Source: an uncultured Clostridia bacterium
GTDB lineage: Bacteria; Bacillota; Clostridia; TANB77; UBA1234
DNA: 64,000 nucleotides
Direction: 5' to 3'
Assembly (NCBI GenBank): GCA_934149405.1
Contig: CAKPEV010000003.1
Span: 178,706-242,705 of the forward strand
A program made the translations under genes and the position numbers. Below the pieces are notes generated by a model, which saw only the letters and a list, made by a program, of their open reading frames with translations, had not been told where the DNA came from and made no database searches. This document shows positions 34,354 to 42,935 of this stretch, piece by piece; within the stretch, counting starts at the first letter, position 1; every line of letters begins with the position of its first letter.

Positions 34354-36054
34354 ATGAAATGCGAAAAATTTCCAATAGTAGAAGCTGGACACATATTTAA
34401 TCCATTTAATGAAAAAACAAGAGGAGAGGTTATACTAAAAAAAACTAGTATAGAAATCCAATATCCTTGTAGATTGGATGCTATGGCGATAAATCCAGCG
34501 GCCGTTTGCTATAATGATACTATGGTTTTTACTCCTGGAGAGGTAGTTGTATCTTTAGAAAAGTTTGTTAAAGTAAAGATAATTATGAATGATGAAAAAG
34601 GAGAGGTACTAAATATATCTGCCACAACTAAAAGAAAGGTCTTGGTAAAGCATGCATATTTATTAATGTGCAAAGCACTAAATGTAAATCCCTCTTTAAA
34701 TATAGACGTTGATGATAATGATATTCCCAAGCATTGTGGCTTTGGTTCAAGCAGTTCAACAATAGCAGCTGTGGCTGCGGCTATTAATGAACTTTATTCG
34801 TGTCCGATACAAAATGTAGATTTGATTAGATATTTAGCATCTAATCATGGTGAAGAAGTAACTGATGAAGATCAAAACAATTTGAAAGTTGTTCAATGTA
34901 TAGGTGGCGGGGCAACTAATGGACTAACAGATGAAGGTGTCATTATTATAGCTGGCAAAGCAACAACGATAGCCAAAATGAAATATGAATCTGATGTTTT
35001 GATAGGCATTCCAAACGATTATGTACAAAAAGATGCTAAAGTATTAATGGAGCTGGAAGAGAAAAATCTGTGGAAATTTAAAAAAACAGGTGAAAAGTAT
35101 TCTGAAAAAATAGCATATGATTTGTTACATAAGGCCTTACCTGGAATGATAAATAATAGCATAAGGGAATTGGCAGAAATAGTTTTTGAATATAGATTTA
35201 ACATGGGAAGCAATGAAAATTGTTCTTTTGTGTATGACGGATTAATGGATATTAGTGATAAAATCCGATATTTGTATGAGAATAAGGAATGCGAATTTTT
35301 AGCTTTGTCATCTGTTGGACCTGCATTTTTTGCGATAGTAAAGGATGAAAAACAAAAAGAAAAATGCATAGAATATATGAAAGATATAAAATTGCAAGTT
35401 ATCGAATCAAAAATTTGCAATACTAAATATATTATTTCTGATTCTCAAAATATTGAATGTTTTTGGAAAAAACAAGATACTATTAATTCTTTCAAAATAC
35501 GACCAGTTTCAAGATATGTTACAAATGTAATAGATACGTTAAAGATAGAACATCAAAAGTGTGTGGACATTGGTTGTGGAAGTGGGAGATATTCAAAATA
35601 TTTAAAATCGAAAGGTGCTGACGTTTTAGCAGTAGATAAAAATCCGGAAATGTTTTGTGAAAATGACGAAATAAACTTTGTTATTGGGCTAATGAACGAT
35701 GTGCCAGTTATGGACAATTCTTATTACTTGGTACTTTCGATTGGTGTGATACATAATGCTGTCACTTTGAATGAATATATAGCAGCTTTAAAAGAAATAT
35801 ATAGGATTTTGAAAAAAGATGGTAAGGCACTTATATCTGTTTTTACTGATGATTTAATTAGTAATGATTTGACTAAGGTTGAAGAAAATAAATATACTAT
35901 AAGTAATAGACCGCCGATGATTTTACTAAGTAAAAATAAAATACATGATTATATAAAACAAATTGGGTTTAATGAATATCAAGAGATTGATGAGCATGTG
36001 ACAGATGTTGGGAGCGGAAAAAGAAATGTTTATACCATACTTATTCAAAAATAA
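34354..36054 (+). CDS. GHMP kinase fused to a class I SAM methyltransferase
   Basis: 566 aa. Residues 1 to about 365 are a GHMP small-molecule kinase: PCRLDAMAINP near the N-terminus, the phosphate loop HCGFGSSSSTIAAVAAA (about 129-145), and a C-terminal ALSSVGPAFFAIV. Residues about 385-566 are a methyltransferase with VDIGCGSGRYSKYL (motif I), VLAVDKNPEM and RILKKDGKALISVF. The combination suggests phosphorylation and methylation of one small-molecule scaffold. Beta-RFAP synthase-like members are the nearest I can name for the kinase half, but the substrate is unknown. The start abuts the leader ORF stop and follows GGGGGGAA. Confidence 0.78.
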   Translation: MKCEKFPIVEAGHIFNPFNEKTRGEVILKKTSIEIQYPCRLDAMAINPAAVCYNDTMVFTPGEVVVSLEKFVKVKIIMNDEKGEVLNISATTKRKVLVKHAYLLMCKALNVNPSLNIDVDDNDIPKHCGFGSSSSTIAAVAAAINELYSCPIQNVDLIRYLASNHGEEVTDEDQNNLKVVQCIGGGATNGLTDEGVIIIAGKATTIAKMKYESDVLIGIPNDYVQKDAKVLMELEEKNLWKFKKTGEKYSEKIAYDLLHKALPGMINNSIRELAEIVFEYRFNMGSNENCSFVYDGLMDISDKIRYLYENKECEFLALSSVGPAFFAIVKDEKQKEKCIEYMKDIKLQVIESKICNTKYIISDSQNIECFWKKQDTINSFKIRPVSRYVTNVIDTLKIEHQKCVDIGCGSGRYSKYLKSKGADVLAVDKNPEMFCENDEINFVIGLMNDVPVMDNSYYLVLSIGVIHNAVTLNEYIAALKEIYRILKKDGKALISVFTDDLISNDLTKVEENKYTISNRPPMILLSKNKIHDYIKQIGFNEYQEIDEHVTDVGSGKRNVYTILIQK

Positions 36055-37096
36055 AAAATATGTGATTTCAAAAAGAAATTATTTGTGCGATTATTCTAAA
36101 GTTAAACATAGCAAAATTGACATGACATTATCGGGAAAGTTTTTAGCTGTTCGAGAAAAATTTAGTGTAAGTGATAATGAATTTGATACATATCCATCGA
36201 ATATTCAGATAAAAAAGTTAAAAGATATAATAAGAAAAGACGTAAGAAATAGTGGAAAAATAATTTTGGGCTCTGGTGCTAATGGAATATTGCAAAATAT
36301 AGTGAAAATATTGTTTAAAGAAAAGGGTAATTTGGTTACTCCATTTTATACGTTTGAACAAGTTGAATTTGCAGTGACATCTTTTGGAGGGTGCACAAAG
36401 AGAGTGTACACTAGAGATTATAATATAGATTTTGAAAACTTAAAAAAAGCAATTGATAAAAAAACTAAAATGATTTATATATGCAATCCTAATAATCCAA
36501 CAGGAATTTATGTTGATTCAAATGTAATATTAAATTTCGCAAAAAGTGTAAAGATACCTGTTGTTGTTGATGAGTCAGGAATTGAATTCGCAAATAAGAC
36601 TAGTTTGCTAGATTATTGTACATTGCCGAAAAACTTAATAGTAGTTAGATCTTTTTCTAAAGCATATGGAATAGCAAATTTGAGGGTAGGATACTTTGTT
36701 TGCAATGATGATTTTGAAAAAGAATATATGAAAAATGTGACGACAAATGAAATTTCTGGCATATCTTATGAGATAGCAATTGAATTATTAAAAAGAAGGA
36801 AACATGAAACATTAGAAAATATTGATTGTATTATCAATGAAAGAAAAAAGTTGGTAAAACAAATAAATGAATTAGGAATAGAATGTACAGAAAGTGATTC
36901 AAATATAGTTATGACTAAAACACCATTTAATGAAAACTTTTTTGGACAGTTGAAAAAATATGAGATTTCAATTGTGAAAGTATATGATGAATTTGGAAAA
37001 ATACATATGAGAATAGCAATACAAAATGAAAAAACAAACAAAGAGTTTATAAGAACTCTTTCAACAATAATGTCAAATTGTAATAATATAAAATGA
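36026..37096 (+). CDS. PLP-dependent aminotransferase, HisC/CobD-like class I/II
   Basis: About 356 aa. LGSGANGILQNIV binds the cofactor phosphate, CNPNNPTGIYV and VVDESGIEF carry the Asn and Asp, and SFSKAYGIANLRVGYF contains the Schiff-base Lys. A C-terminal Arg (MRIAIQ) would bind carboxylate or phosphate. It resembles histidinol-phosphate aminotransferase and threonine-phosphate decarboxylase. Next to a GHMP kinase the latter type of chemistry, on a phosphorylated amino acid, is attractive but unproven. The start at 36026 overlaps the upstream stop; an in-frame ATG at 36005 is possible. Confidence 0.82.
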   Translation: MFIPYLFKNKKYVISKRNYLCDYSKVKHSKIDMTLSGKFLAVREKFSVSDNEFDTYPSNIQIKKLKDIIRKDVRNSGKIILGSGANGILQNIVKILFKEKGNLVTPFYTFEQVEFAVTSFGGCTKRVYTRDYNIDFENLKKAIDKKTKMIYICNPNNPTGIYVDSNVILNFAKSVKIPVVVDESGIEFANKTSLLDYCTLPKNLIVVRSFSKAYGIANLRVGYFVCNDDFEKEYMKNVTTNEISGISYEIAIELLKRRKHETLENIDCIINERKKLVKQINELGIECTESDSNIVMTKTPFNENFFGQLKKYEISIVKVYDEFGKIHMRIAIQNEKTNKEFIRTLSTIMSNCNNIK

Positions 37097-37109
37097 AAGA
37101 GAGGAAAAA

Positions 37110-38267
37110 ATGAAAATATCATTAGCCACAAATTTTGATAACCGTTTAATAGAACAGGTAAAGGAATATCCAGTATATGAAATATATGGTAAAATGAAAT
37201 CTGATTTAATTGGAGGAGGTAGACCAGATAACACACTAAAAAATATTGATAAAGAAGTTTTTGAAAATCATGTAAAAAAAGTAAGAGAAGAAAAAATAAG
37301 ATTTAACTATTTATTGAATGGAAGTTGTTTGTCTAACAACGAGCAAAGTTTAGAATGGCAAAAAAGTTTTATAAATTTTATAACGTATTTAAGAAGCGTT
37401 GGAGTGAATGCTTTGACAATTACAAATCCGTATATATTGATGTTAGTAAAAAAATATTTTAAAGATGATTTCAAAATAAGAGTGTCGACATTTGCTTGTA
37501 TAGATTCTTATAATAAAGCTAAATATTGGGAAGAACTTGGTGCAGATTATTTATGTGTTGATTTTGTTAAAGTTAATAGGGATTTTAGAACATTAAAAAA
37601 TATGGTGGATAATTTAAAAACAGCCAAAGTGGAAATTTTAGTTACAAATAGTTGCTTAAAAAATTGTCCTATGATATATACACATACAAATGCGTTGTCA
37701 CATGCTTCAAACAAAAACAATAATAGTAACGAATATGAAGATTGGGGTTTGTTTTATTGTCAAAAGAAAGAACTGGAAAACATAGAGGAATATATAAAAT
37801 CACCATGGGTCAGACCAGAAGATATACAATGCTATGAAAATATTGGAATAGAGCACTTTAAGATTACTGAAAGAGATTTCCCGACAGAAGAGCTTGTGAG
37901 GAGAGTAAAATGTTATGCCGAAAGAACTTTCAATGGAAATCTCCTTGATTTAATTCAAGGTCATGGCGTGGTGAAAGATAAGGAGCTGAGTTTAAAGAGA
38001 AGAAATGTATGCACTAGAAAAGATGTTTACGAAGAGATAAGGCGAATAAGGGGAATAGGTAAAAATAGAGAGTGTGAAAGACATATATATATTGATAATA
38101 GAAAACTGGATGGATTTATTGACTTCTTTATTCAAGGCAAATGCAATGACGATTGTAAAAAGTGTGGGTATTGTAATAAAGTAGCACAAAAGGTGATATA
38201 TAAAAACAAAGAAGTAAGCGATTATTTGTTGGAATTATATAATAAATATGATGATATGAAAATGTGA
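37110..38267 (+). CDS. peptidase U32-like family protein
   Basis: 385 aa. The TIM-barrel-like core shows LRSVGVNALTITNPYIL, RVSTFACIDSYNKAKYW, ELGADYLCVDF and VTNSCLKNCPMIYTH, as in the U32/UbiU-like family. C-terminal cysteines (CNDDCKKCGYCNK and others) could hold an iron-sulfur cluster. U32-like proteins often act in oxygen-independent hydroxylation or RNA modification rather than proteolysis. GAGAGGAAA precedes the ATG, 13 bp after the aminotransferase. The role in the operon is unknown. Confidence 0.75.
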   Translation: MKISLATNFDNRLIEQVKEYPVYEIYGKMKSDLIGGGRPDNTLKNIDKEVFENHVKKVREEKIRFNYLLNGSCLSNNEQSLEWQKSFINFITYLRSVGVNALTITNPYILMLVKKYFKDDFKIRVSTFACIDSYNKAKYWEELGADYLCVDFVKVNRDFRTLKNMVDNLKTAKVEILVTNSCLKNCPMIYTHTNALSHASNKNNNSNEYEDWGLFYCQKKELENIEEYIKSPWVRPEDIQCYENIGIEHFKITERDFPTEELVRRVKCYAERTFNGNLLDLIQGHGVVKDKELSLKRRNVCTRKDVYEEIRRIRGIGKNRECERHIYIDNRKLDGFIDFFIQGKCNDDCKKCGYCNKVAQKVIYKNKEVSDYLLELYNKYDDMKM

Positions 38268-38288
38268 TATAATATGGAGCGGTGTAAA

Positions 38289-39458
38289 ATGAAAAAAATT
38301 TTATTTATAGTAGGCCCGGAATGGATAGGAAAATATGATACTTGTCAGGAGATTATAAGAAAAAATTTTTTGAATGATATTTTATTGTTCGACGTAAAAA
38401 GATTTTTCCAAAATGTATATTATAATAATCAACAATATATTGGATATGAAAAATGGTTATCTTTTCTAAAGGATGAAAAAAATCTTATTTATGAAGAAAT
38501 AAATAAAAGACTTCTTATGAATAATCACACTACTAACGTAGTGATTACCGGTACTTTTGACGTTGAAACTATTAAGTCAATAGTAGTGACAACCAAAATT
38601 AAAGAGTATGGGGTTGTCTTTATTGATTCAACTAGAGAATTATTGTATAGGAATTATACACTTAAAACATCAAGTCAAATGCCGTTTAAAGAATTTAGCA
38701 CTTATATTGATAAGTTATATGTCAATAATCTTAATTCCATTTTAGAGAATAGGGAAAATTTAAAAAATTATAATTATTATATGTGTATAAAAAATAATAG
38801 TGAAATTTTTATAAATATATTTGAAAAATATTTTGGATATACTTTGAATAAGACGAAAAATAGAGTTGTTCAAAAATATCAATGGCCAGTTTTGCCTAAA
38901 TATGTATTGTTACAACAAGATTTATATGGTACTAGACCAATTCATATGATATTGGGAAAACCAAAATTTCATTCAGGGTTTGACATAACTACAGAAACAT
39001 TAACACAAGTAAAAGCATCAATAGGAGGAATTGTTGTGACTGCAGGGATTGACGAAAGAATATTTTCGGGACAATCTTTTTGGAATCAAAGATATGGAAA
39101 TATGGTAGAAGTTGTTGACGATTATGGCAGAAGAGAGGTATATGCACATTTAAGAAAAGTATTAGTTAATGAGGGAGATGTGGTTAATCAAGGAGATATT
39201 ATTGGATTATCTGGATGTTCGGGTGGTGCAAGAATACCACATTTGCATTTTGAGATAAGGAAATATAATACTGAATATTCCGGTGAAGTTAATACAATAA
39301 ATCCTCTTGAAATTTTACCTGAGTTTGATTTTAATAGTTTGACGAAGCATTTTGAAGAAAAGCCATATTCTGAAATTTGGGAAAAAGTTTTAAAAGAGCC
39401 ATGGGGGATAACAGATAATGATATATTTTATGCTAATTCAAAAGATTTTATTAGGTAG
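38289..39458 (+). CDS. P-loop kinase-like domain fused to a cytosolic M23 peptidase domain
   Basis: About 389 aa. The N-terminus (VGPEWIGKYDTCQE) reads as a Walker A of a small nucleotide/sugar kinase-like fold spanning about 1-190. The C-terminal half is an M23/LytM fold: HSGFDI near 226-231, YAHLRKVLVNEGDVV with DIIGLSGCSGG, and HLHFEIRKY. The His/Asp/HxH zinc ligands are intact. M23 domains are normally exported, yet no signal peptide or helix is present. This is an unusual fusion. ATG 38289 is preferred over 38274 because it lies 9 nt after GGAG. Confidence 0.72.
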   Translation: MKKILFIVGPEWIGKYDTCQEIIRKNFLNDILLFDVKRFFQNVYYNNQQYIGYEKWLSFLKDEKNLIYEEINKRLLMNNHTTNVVITGTFDVETIKSIVVTTKIKEYGVVFIDSTRELLYRNYTLKTSSQMPFKEFSTYIDKLYVNNLNSILENRENLKNYNYYMCIKNNSEIFINIFEKYFGYTLNKTKNRVVQKYQWPVLPKYVLLQQDLYGTRPIHMILGKPKFHSGFDITTETLTQVKASIGGIVVTAGIDERIFSGQSFWNQRYGNMVEVVDDYGRREVYAHLRKVLVNEGDVVNQGDIIGLSGCSGGARIPHLHFEIRKYNTEYSGEVNTINPLEILPEFDFNSLTKHFEEKPYSEIWEKVLKEPWGITDNDIFYANSKDFIR

Positions 39459-39465
39459 GTGAAAA

Positions 39466-39969
39466 ATGAAGATAGAAGAATTGAAATGTGTATGTGATAA
39501 TATTAAACTAACTGATTATATTAATTATTTTAATTTGATAAAAAATAATATGCAACATCCTGATTGGTTGGGCGATTTTGGTAAAGAGCAAATAGAAAAT
39601 ATTTTAAATGCAGGTGGCAAAATATGGATTTTTAGAAAAGGAAATGAAATAGTATGCTCTATGTTCTTTATACCAATATCGAATTCACTAATGAAAAAAC
39701 TTGAAATAGAATATAATAATAAAACCTGGGGAGAATGCGGACCGATTATGGTTAGTAAAAAATTTATAGGAAATGGTTTGCAAAAACAGATGTTAGAAAT
39801 TCTAGATAAATATTGTATTGAAAGAGACATACATCATATTGTTACAACAATTCATCCTGATAATATATATAGTATCAATAATTTTGAAAAGTCAGGCTAT
39901 AAATATATTAATACATTAATTTTAGAGAGAGGCACAAGAAAAGTATATATTAAAAAGTTATTTAATTAA
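39466..39969 (+). CDS. GNAT-family acetyltransferase
   Basis: 167 aa. The middle and C-terminal parts fit GNAT: KIWIFRKGNEIVCSMFF, GPIMVSKKFIGNGLQKQMLEI (acetyl-CoA loop variant of Q-x-x-G-x-G/A, in two runs), and HPDNIYSINNFEKSGY. It would acylate an amino group. It starts 7 bp after the kinase-M23 gene, so it belongs to the same operon. Substrate unknown. Confidence 0.72.
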   Translation: MKIEELKCVCDNIKLTDYINYFNLIKNNMQHPDWLGDFGKEQIENILNAGGKIWIFRKGNEIVCSMFFIPISNSLMKKLEIEYNNKTWGECGPIMVSKKFIGNGLQKQMLEILDKYCIERDIHHIVTTIHPDNIYSINNFEKSGYKYINTLILERGTRKVYIKKLFN

Positions 39970-39989
39970 TTTAGAAATGGGGAACAGAA

Positions 39990-40523
39990 ATGAATGAAAA
40001 AGTTTTTTTAGAAGGCTTACCAGGTATTGGAAAAACTACGATAATTAATATTATAAAAAGTATGAAATTAACTAATATATACACTGTAGATGAAATTATA
40101 AATCCAGACATAATTAACAATGTTATTTTGAATGAGGAAACATTTTTAAAAAATGAAGAAATGAAGTTAAATAAGTTTTTAAAAGGTAAAGTTATTTTTG
40201 ATAGAGGTCCAATTAGTGTTTTAGCATATAGCCAAGTAAAACATATTATTAATACGAATTATAATTCTATAAAAACTATTGAGTGGTTTGAAAAGAACAT
40301 GAAAAGTTTTACTATTGATGCAAAAATTGTTTTTCTTACGAATGTAGGAAAGGAATATAGTATTACTGTTGATGATTGTCTAAGTCCATATGGTTCAATA
40401 GAAAATCAAAAATTATTAGAGGCGGTCAGCTTGTACAATTGTAAAAAGTACTTCGAAAAAGTTGTGATAAAAGAGTATTATAAGGAAAATATGGAGGAAA
40501 TAATTAATGAAATTATTAATTAA
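39990..40523 (+). CDS. P-loop nucleotide kinase-like protein (thymidylate-kinase-like fold)
   Basis: 177 aa. FLEGLPGIGKTTIINII (about 5-21) is a perfect Walker A, and VIFDRGPISVLAYSQV is a DRGP-type motif of dNK/thymidylate kinase folds. It is the third kinase-type fold in the operon. The 3' end overlaps the glycosyltransferase start by 17 bp. Substrate unknown; a sugar or nucleoside is likely. Confidence 0.72.
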   Translation: MNEKVFLEGLPGIGKTTIINIIKSMKLTNIYTVDEIINPDIINNVILNEETFLKNEEMKLNKFLKGKVIFDRGPISVLAYSQVKHIINTNYNSIKTIEWFEKNMKSFTIDAKIVFLTNVGKEYSITVDDCLSPYGSIENQKLLEAVSLYNCKKYFEKVVIKEYYKENMEEIINEIIN

Positions 40524-41775
40524 TATATGTGCACATGATGGAATAATCAGTCATAATGCAGGTGTTGGCACAATGGTAAAAAGGTACATAGAGGTGTTTT
40601 GCAAAAATTTGAAGTTAAAAGAAATTAACTTTCATTTGAATTTGATAACACCAGAATATAATGTTGGCGGTTTTGGATATTCAGAATTAACAAAGATGGA
40701 AAATGAAAGTAATCCGAATATTAGCATATATTGTGTGCCGAATGGCACTAATGGAAAAAAGTTTTTTGGAAATTTAGATAATTGGAAAGAGTTGTCTTAT
40801 AATACAGCCAAAATAATAAACAGTATCAACTTTGAAACTTATGATTGTGTCATAACATTATTAAATGATACACCATTTGCAGGGGTTTTAGAGCTAGCAA
40901 AAGATGATAAAAAGCATTTGAAAATATGGATACCACATTCGACTGCAAAAATACATTTGCCGAATATTGCAGACATTAATACACAAAAAAGAATAGAATG
41001 GGAATATTTTTATATAAATTATGTAAATTTGCATGAAAATGCGTATGTTGCTGCAATCGGAAAATATATAAAAGAACATTTAATAAATTGCTACTATTTA
41101 AGAAAAGAAAAGTGTCTATGGCTTCCTAATGGTGAAATATTATCTAGCAAAACTATTTATGAGGAAAATGATGAATGTGCCAAATTATTTGAAAATGTGA
41201 AAAAATATGACGAAATAATATTATCATATGGAAGACCTGAAGAATATAAGAATTTAGATTCTTCTATGAGAGTTTCAAGATTGTTGGGAATTAAAACTGT
41301 CGTAGTGACTCAAGAGTATTATAATGGAATGGAATATGTTGATTATTTAAAAAAATTAGCATTAGAAACGGACAGTGACTTGTATATCAATGCACCTTTT
41401 AATTTTCCACAATATATACTCAATCATTATGAAAAGAAAATAATAATGCTAATTCCATCTAAAAAAGAAATTGCAGGTTTGTTAGTAAACGAGATAAGAA
41501 AAATGAATAAAAATAATATTCTTCTTGTCGCTAACGATATTGACGGTATTAAGGAACAAATTGATGATGGGGTAGATGGGGTATTAGTAGATTTGAACAA
41601 TCTAAAAAAAGCTGCAATTAAAATAAAAAGATATTATAATAAAGAGTGTATGAAAAAATTGAATCAAAAAAGTCAAGAAACCTTGCATACAAAATATGAT
41701 TTTGAAAGGACTTGTGATGATTTTTTAGAGAATGTATTAAATAATATTGAGGTGGTGAAACATGGAAGAATATGA
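40507..41775 (+). CDS. GT4-like glycosyltransferase
   Basis: 422 aa with a GT-B layout. The N-terminal half contains CAHDGIISHNAGVGTMVKRY and IWIPHSTAKIHLP. The C-terminal half has ILSYGRPEEYKNLDSSMRV, YINAPFNFPQYIL, the acidic MLIPSKKEIAGLLVNEI, and a late DIDGIKEQIDDGVDGVLVD that mirrors the usual GT4 GI-D-G---G loop. It would add a sugar to the product. ATTAATGAAATT overlaps the preceding gene, implying coupling. Confidence 0.7.
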   Translation: MKLLINICAHDGIISHNAGVGTMVKRYIEVFCKNLKLKEINFHLNLITPEYNVGGFGYSELTKMENESNPNISIYCVPNGTNGKKFFGNLDNWKELSYNTAKIINSINFETYDCVITLLNDTPFAGVLELAKDDKKHLKIWIPHSTAKIHLPNIADINTQKRIEWEYFYINYVNLHENAYVAAIGKYIKEHLINCYYLRKEKCLWLPNGEILSSKTIYEENDECAKLFENVKKYDEIILSYGRPEEYKNLDSSMRVSRLLGIKTVVVTQEYYNGMEYVDYLKKLALETDSDLYINAPFNFPQYILNHYEKKIIMLIPSKKEIAGLLVNEIRKMNKNNILLVANDIDGIKEQIDDGVDGVLVDLNNLKKAAIKIKRYYNKECMKKLNQKSQETLHTKYDFERTCDDFLENVLNNIEVVKHGRI

Positions 41776-42253
41776 ATATAGTTTTGAGGTTGATGAAATT
41801 GAACCATATATAGAATATTGTGAGAAAAATTCTTACGAACTACATAAATCAAATACTCAAAAAAGAATTGTCTATGAAAATTTTTATAATAAAAATGTAT
41901 TAGCGAGAATCACAACCGAAATTGAAAATAATAATGAAATTACAAAAATCGATTTTAAAAATGTGACTAAAAACGAAAAGATTTTGAAAGTTTCCAACGA
42001 ATCAATACCAATGTTAATTACATCTGAAAACATTGCTGTAGTCGAATCTATTTTAGAAGTATTGAGATTTATAAAAGTGTCTGAGCTTAAGAGAAAAAGA
42101 TATATTTATAAAAAAAATAATGTTAAATTTGAAATAGACAAATATATTGAACCGATAATGAATGTTGTTGCTATAGAGGGAGAAAAATCTTCAGTAGATA
42201 GCGTTTATAAAAAAATAAAAGACTCAAAAAATATAGGAGAACCAAAAGAATGA
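41762..42253 (+). CDS. CYTH-like domain protein
   Basis: 163 aa. EYEYSFEVDEIEPYIEYC gives an ExExE-like N-terminal strand. QKRIVYENF, VLARITTEIE, KRKRYIYKKNNVKFEID and MNVVAIEGE follow the strand and charged-residue order of CYTH (adenylate cyclase/thiamine triphosphatase) tunnel enzymes. They cleave or make triphosphate compounds with metals. It overlaps both neighbours by a few bases. The call rests on pattern; moderate certainty. Confidence 0.55.
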   Translation: MEEYEYSFEVDEIEPYIEYCEKNSYELHKSNTQKRIVYENFYNKNVLARITTEIENNNEITKIDFKNVTKNEKILKVSNESIPMLITSENIAVVESILEVLRFIKVSELKRKRYIYKKNNVKFEIDKYIEPIMNVVAIEGEKSSVDSVYKKIKDSKNIGEPKE

Positions 42254-42762
42254 TATATGTGGATTTTGATGGTGTAATATTAGATACGGAAGATATTGCT
42301 TTTAAAGAATTACGAAAAAACATCGATAAAACAAATTTAACAGAAAATATGGTGATAAATTATCTAAAAAATTTAGATTGGCAGATGGTACTGACCGAAG
42401 CCAGTGAGATTAATGATGCGATAAGTATTTTAAAAAATGCTGATATAAATAGATATACTATTTTGACTAAAATACATTCTTTGGAAAATGAAGGCGTAGA
42501 AAAAATAAAATATTTGAGGAAAAGAGGTATTCAGCAAAACATAATTTTAGTTCCGTACAATGTTAAGAAGTCTGAAATTGTTAATCCGAATGGAAACATA
42601 TTAATAGACGATTGCTTAAAAAACTTGGATGAATGGAAATATGCTGGTGGATATCCAATATTTTTTGACAGAAAAAATAATAATATTGATAGTTGGAATG
42701 TATATAATGTGGCACAATATGCACGAGTGCAAAAGATTATTATCTCACAAAGTGATTTATGA
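42250..42762 (+). CDS. HAD-like phosphatase
   Basis: 170 aa. YVDFDGVILDTED is motif I (nucleophile and acid/base Asp). YTILTKI is a motif II-like strand, and NGNILIDDCLKNLDEW supplies the acidic motif IV. It is the last operon gene; ATGA-type overlap with the CYTH gene indicates coupling. It could remove a phosphate installed by one of the kinases upstream. Confidence 0.75.
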   Translation: MIYVDFDGVILDTEDIAFKELRKNIDKTNLTENMVINYLKNLDWQMVLTEASEINDAISILKNADINRYTILTKIHSLENEGVEKIKYLRKRGIQQNIILVPYNVKKSEIVNPNGNILIDDCLKNLDEWKYAGGYPIFFDRKNNNIDSWNVYNVAQYARVQKIIISQSDL

Positions 42763-42782
42763 TAGTACAAGGTTTTCTAGTG

Positions 42783-42809
42783 AAAATGCGTGATTTATTC
42801 ACGCATTTT
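42783..42809 (+). terminator. terminator of the island operon
   Basis: AAAATGCGTGA (42783-42793) pairs perfectly with TCACGCATTTT (42799-42809). Its right arm overlaps the first bases of the right direct repeat. Confidence 0.75.
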
Positions 42810-42828
42810 GTATTTGCAGTTACCATAA
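42806..42828 (+). repeat. right 23-bp direct repeat of the island
   Basis: Identical to 31995-32017. It contains the -35 (TTGCAG) of the queA promoter. Confidence 0.9.
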
Positions 42829-42841
42829 TTTATGGTATAAT
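42814..42841 (+). promoter_or_regulatory. sigma-A promoter of queA-tgt
   Basis: TTGCAG (42814-42819), 16-bp spacer, TATAAT (42836-42841). The spacer contains a short palindrome ACCATAA-TTTATGGT. Confidence 0.7.
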
Positions 42842-42935
42842 AGCAAAGAATGGTTAAATTATTGAGTGCCTTGTGCACTCTAAGATTTTGACTGTATTTC
42901 AAAATATAATTTAATTATAGATAGGATGATAAAAA

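Larger units (their letters stand above)
31995..42828 (+). mobile_element. accessory island between typA and queA, flanked by direct repeats
   Basis: A 10.8-kb segment lies between perfect 23-bp direct repeats. It holds ten protein genes plus a leader ORF, all on the plus strand and unrelated to the housekeeping flanks. The right repeat contains the -35 of the queA promoter; the left copy lacks a following -10. This suggests that insertion split an ancestral typA-terminator-queA-promoter junction and duplicated the site. The island looks even more AT-rich than its surroundings, except 32306-33631, which uses CGG codons absent from the host genes. No integrase or transposase was recognised, so the mechanism is unknown. 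Confidence 0.6.
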
